Shown: in pieces, positions 6,096-8,087 of the stretch
How the letters are laid out: every line of letters begins with the position of its first letter
Numbering within the stretch: position 1 is the stretch's first letter
Source of the DNA: Deltaproteobacteria bacterium RBG_16_44_11
GTDB lineage: Bacteria > Desulfobacterota > Syntrophia > Syntrophales > Smithellaceae
Assembly: GCA_001797845.1 (NCBI GenBank)
Contig: MGQN01000037.1
Location: 1-8,087 of the forward strand
DNA: 8,087 bases
Direction of reading: 5' to 3'
Notes under the pieces: generated by a model
Told to the model about the DNA's origin: nothing
The model's input: the letters and a program-made list of their open reading frames with translations, nothing else
Database searches by the model: none
Program-made: the position numbers and the translations under genes

Positions 6096-7040
6096 TCAAT
6101 AGACGATATGATCCATGAGTTTTTGCAATTCACGACGTAGCTTGGCTTTAAGGCGATAGAGTAAAACCTTTTTTCGGTAGCCCCACAGCTCATTTTTCCC
6201 CACTTCACGAATAACATTGCCAGAGCCGTCACGAAAGCGGTGAACTATTTTCCCGGATAGAAATTTTTTCCGGTATTCCTTGACATCACGATCATATATC
6301 TTGGAAACAGAATCTACGAGATCATAGATGCGTTCCGACATCTGACCTTTATGGGTGAGGCCGTAAAATGAAATGATCGGCAGGAAATATGGCATGTACC
6401 CCATCTTATTTAATCTTAAATTAAAACCGAGAGTTGCGCAAAACCGATAAGGCTCATTGGAATCATTCTTAGGAAAATATTTCTCAAAAACACTACGGCG
6501 AAATATTGCGTTTGTTTCCTGCACTTGTTGGAGTGCCAACCAGAATGGGAACCAATCACGTTTTTGCGGCGGAGCATGTTGCAGATATTCCGATAAAATG
6601 AGTTTTCCGAGATGCCCATTCTCAGATTTGGCCTGACAGATTCCCCATACCCAGGAAACTTCCGGATCTGCATCCAGGACTTCCACAGCCTTTTTGAACC
6701 AGTTGGGGTCGGAAATACCATCAGAGACAGCTAGAAAAAAAATATATTCTCCTCTGGACATACGAAATGCTTGCCAGATGGCATCGAGGGTATTAAGACT
6801 AGGAATGTCTCCGTCTCCGTTTTCTTTTTCCGATACCCAGCGAATTTGCGGATATTCTTGCAATATTTCGATGGTGTCATCCGTCGAACCGCCATCTTTG
6901 ATAATGAATTCATAATTCCCATATGTTTGTTGGAGTACGGATCCAATAGTCTCTCTTAAGAATTTTCCGCTGTTCAGACAAAAACCGAGGACTGATATTT
7001 TAGGATTGGCTAAGGGTGTAGATTCATGAATGTCCGACAT
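6096..7040 (-). CDS. Glycosyltransferase family 2 (GT-A fold), degenerate DxD motif
   Basis: 314-aa inverting-type glycosyltransferase, probably cytoplasmic or membrane-associated, in assembly of a surface polysaccharide. The N-terminal GT-A domain shows ISVLGFCLNSGKFLRETIGS (15-34), the SVLQQTYGNYEFIIKDGGSTDDT block (34-56) with Asp49, and the WVSEKENGDGD/MSRGEYIFFL blocks (68-78, 94-103). Where family members usually carry a DD or DxD that binds the metal and sugar nucleotide, this reads VSDGISDP (105-112), with only Asp107 in the core position. The C-terminal half has aromatic-rich stretches and a basic tail (about 280-310) but no clear transmembrane helix. The start has a GAGGAT ribosome site upstream on the minus strand. 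It converges on hddC with 26 nt between stops. Donor and acceptor unknown; a heptose derivative made by the neighbouring genes is a natural guess only. Confidence 0.85.
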   Translation of the reverse strand: MSDIHESTPLANPKISVLGFCLNSGKFLRETIGSVLQQTYGNYEFIIKDGGSTDDTIEILQEYPQIRWVSEKENGDGDIPSLNTLDAIWQAFRMSRGEYIFFLAVSDGISDPNWFKKAVEVLDADPEVSWVWGICQAKSENGHLGKLILSEYLQHAPPQKRDWFPFWLALQQVQETNAIFRRSVFEKYFPKNDSNEPYRFCATLGFNLRLNKMGYMPYFLPIISFYGLTHKGQMSERIYDLVDSVSKIYDRDVKEYRKKFLSGKIVHRFRDGSGNVIREVGKNELWGYRKKVLLYRLKAKLRRELQKLMDHIVY

Positions 7041-7224
7041 TGAGTTTTATCCTCGTAAAATTATGTATAAATATCGCCTTATCAAAAGCCATCGCTGTCA
7101 TTTCTAATCCTGGCTTAGCGCGTCTCCGGAGTTGCCCACTCTGTAAATAGCAAAGACAGGGCTTCCCCCGAGGGAAGCTTTGAATATCGTTGAACCGATG
7201 GACAGAATGTGAAACAATTTGGCA
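7041..7224. other. Intergenic gap between thiolase and glycosyltransferase genes
   Basis: A 184-nt noncoding stretch between two minus-strand genes of unrelated function. It holds the GC-rich hairpin at 7161-7178 on the thiolase side and an AT-rich stretch at about 7055-7085 just upstream of the glycosyltransferase start, where a promoter would be expected. No ORF with family-like sequence was seen. This is the likely border between the carbohydrate locus and an acyl-CoA metabolism operon (inference). Confidence 0.55.
7161..7178 (-). terminator. Candidate terminator hairpin after the thiolase gene
   Basis: Perfect 7-bp GC-rich stem GCTTCCC (7161-7167) / GGGAAGC (7172-7178) with a 4-base loop, which reads TCGG on the minus strand. 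It lies about 46 nt past the thiolase stop. In the minus-strand direction it is followed by CCTGTCTTTGCTATTTAC, pyrimidine-rich with only short T-runs, so it is an imperfect intrinsic terminator. It could also work with Rho or protect the 3' end. Confidence 0.5.
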
Positions 7225-8087
7225 TTACACTCTCTCCAGAACTATGGACATGCCCTGACCGCCGCCGATGCAAAGCGAAGCCAGCCCGCGTTTTAAGTTT
7301 TTCTTTTTCATCTGCATAGCCAGTGTGTAGGTAATGCGGGCGCCGGAACATCCGATAGGATGGCCTATCGAAATTCCGCCGCCGTTGAGATTACACTTCT
7401 CCATATCAATGCCTAATTCTTTGATGCAGGCGAGCGATTGAGATGCAAAGGCTTCGTTTAATTCAACAAGATCAATATCCTTCATGGTTAAATTGAGTGC
7501 ATGAAAAAGTTTTCTTGTCGCCGGAATGGGACCTAAACCCATATAAGCCGGATCGACTCCACCACTGGCGAAACCCTTGATTTTGGCGAGAACTTCGAGT
7601 TTCAATTCCTTGGCTTTTTCGGCACTCATAATCACCACTGCCGCCGCTGCGTCATTGATACCGGAAGCGTTCCCGGCCGTCACTGTGCCGTCCTTTTTGA
7701 AAACCGCCCCAAGTTTACTCATCTTTTCCAGCGCTGTATCCATAGGACGATCATCAACTTTAAAGATGTTCGGCTCGCCTTTCTTCTGCGGAACGATAAC
7801 AGGAACTATTTCATCGACGACAGCGCCCGCGGCGTTGGCCGCGCGCGCTCTTTGATGGCTTCTCAAGGAAAATTCGTCTTGTTGCCCGCGTGATATCTTA
7901 TAAAGTGCGGCAATATTTTCCGCGGTTAAGCCCATATGATAGCCGTTGAAGATTTCATAGAGACCATCGTAAACCATCAAATCGGTAATCTGCGAATATG
8001 GCATACTCATGCGATAACCCCAGCGGGCTTCCGGAACGGCAAATGGCGCGTTACTCATATTTTCCATACCACCGGCGACAATAATGT
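7225..8087 (-). CDS. Acetyl-CoA acetyltransferase (thiolase), 5' partial
   Basis: Thiolase-superfamily enzyme: condenses two acetyl-CoA to acetoacetyl-CoA or cleaves it in beta-oxidation. The gene runs off the right edge: the minus-strand frame is open to the window end and reads IIVAGG before MENMSNAP, matching the thiolase AGGMExMSNAP block, so the ATG at 8067 is internal. About 287 residues are visible of about 392 in the family; the nucleophilic Cys near residue 90 lies outside. Counting from the ATG at 8067, present are TAGNASGINDAAAA (130-143), ELNEAFASQ (202-210), GGGISIGHPIGCSGAR with catalytic His236 (229-244) and the C-terminal catalytic Cys266 in CIGGGQG. The reading frame is intact and motifs are canonical. 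A biosynthetic (acetoacetyl-CoA, butyrate or PHB) or degradative (syntrophic beta-oxidation) role cannot be told apart here. It is unrelated to the sugar genes and marks the edge of the locus. Confidence 0.93.
   Translation of the reverse strand, partial: IIVAGGMENMSNAPFAVPEARWGYRMSMPYSQITDLMVYDGLYEIFNGYHMGLTAENIAALYKISRGQQDEFSLRSHQRARAANAAGAVVDEIVPVIVPQKKGEPNIFKVDDRPMDTALEKMSKLGAVFKKDGTVTAGNASGINDAAAAVVIMSAEKAKELKLEVLAKIKGFASGGVDPAYMGLGPIPATRKLFHALNLTMKDIDLVELNEAFASQSLACIKELGIDMEKCNLNGGGISIGHPIGCSGARITYTLAMQMKKKNLKRGLASLCIGGGQGMSIVLERV

Noticed and set aside
6078..6100. Inverted repeat ATTGAG/CTCAAT between hddC and the glycosyltransferase as a terminator
   Set aside because: Only 6 bp, AT-rich, 11-nt loop and no T-run; also overlaps the glycosyltransferase 3' end. 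Too weak to call.
7060..7065. CATAAT (minus strand) as -10 of a glycosyltransferase promoter
   Set aside because: Good -10 match but no acceptable -35 at 16-18 nt; kept only as a possibility.
7577..7855. 92-aa plus-strand ORF inside the thiolase gene
   Set aside because: Low-complexity Ala/Ser-rich translation fully antisense to conserved thiolase motifs.

Overview
The window reads as a bacterial surface-carbohydrate locus whose right edge meets an unrelated metabolic gene. Moderate G+C, dense co-directional packing, GDP-heptose enzymes and an acetyl-CoA acetyltransferase next door suggest a Gram-negative bacterium. A short palindrome of the ATTCCGTC/GACGGAAT type, of a kind I associate with Deltaproteobacteria/Desulfobacterota, makes that group (perhaps a syntroph-like anaerobe) a reasonable but low-confidence guess. 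No rRNA, tRNA, CRISPR array, insertion sequence or phage gene was seen.

Layout. Positions 1-5154 hold six tightly packed plus-strand genes, with gaps of 4, 18 and 21 nt and overlaps of 14 and 7 nt. They are an extended SDR nucleotide-sugar enzyme (5' end outside the window), an RmlC-type sugar-nucleotide epimerase, a second SDR paralogous to the first, the two halves of a split transketolase, and a GHMP kinase of the HddA type. After a 180-nt gap carrying a palindromic repeat comes an HddC-type nucleotidyltransferase (5335-6069). The strand then switches: a family 2 glycosyltransferase (6096-7040) and the 3' two thirds of a thiolase (7225-8087) lie on the minus strand, separated by 184 nt with a GC-rich hairpin that probably ends thiolase transcription.

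How the genes may work together. HddA and HddC are the kinase and guanylyltransferase of the GDP-D-glycero-alpha-D-manno-heptose pathway (sedoheptulose 7-phosphate -> heptose 7-phosphate -> 1,7-bisphosphate -> heptose 1-phosphate -> GDP-heptose). The two GDP-fucose-synthase-like SDRs and the RmlC-like epimerase between them are the kind of set that oxidises, epimerises and reduces a GDP-sugar, as in Campylobacter GDP-heptose modification. The split transketolase could supply sedoheptulose 7-phosphate, or could transfer a two-carbon unit to a keto-sugar to make a branched sugar. Loss of several substrate-contacting histidines of classical transketolase makes the second option worth testing. The glycosyltransferase is a candidate for transferring the sugar or a neighbouring residue. 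GmhA, GmhB and a recognisable 4,6-dehydratase are not in the window.

The most unusual points are: both SDRs lack the tyrosine of the YxxxK catalytic motif; the transketolase pair has an altered substrate site; and the glycosyltransferase has a degenerate DxD motif and an 8-T tract where loss of one base gives an immediate stop. Functions come from motif reading only; no database search was possible.
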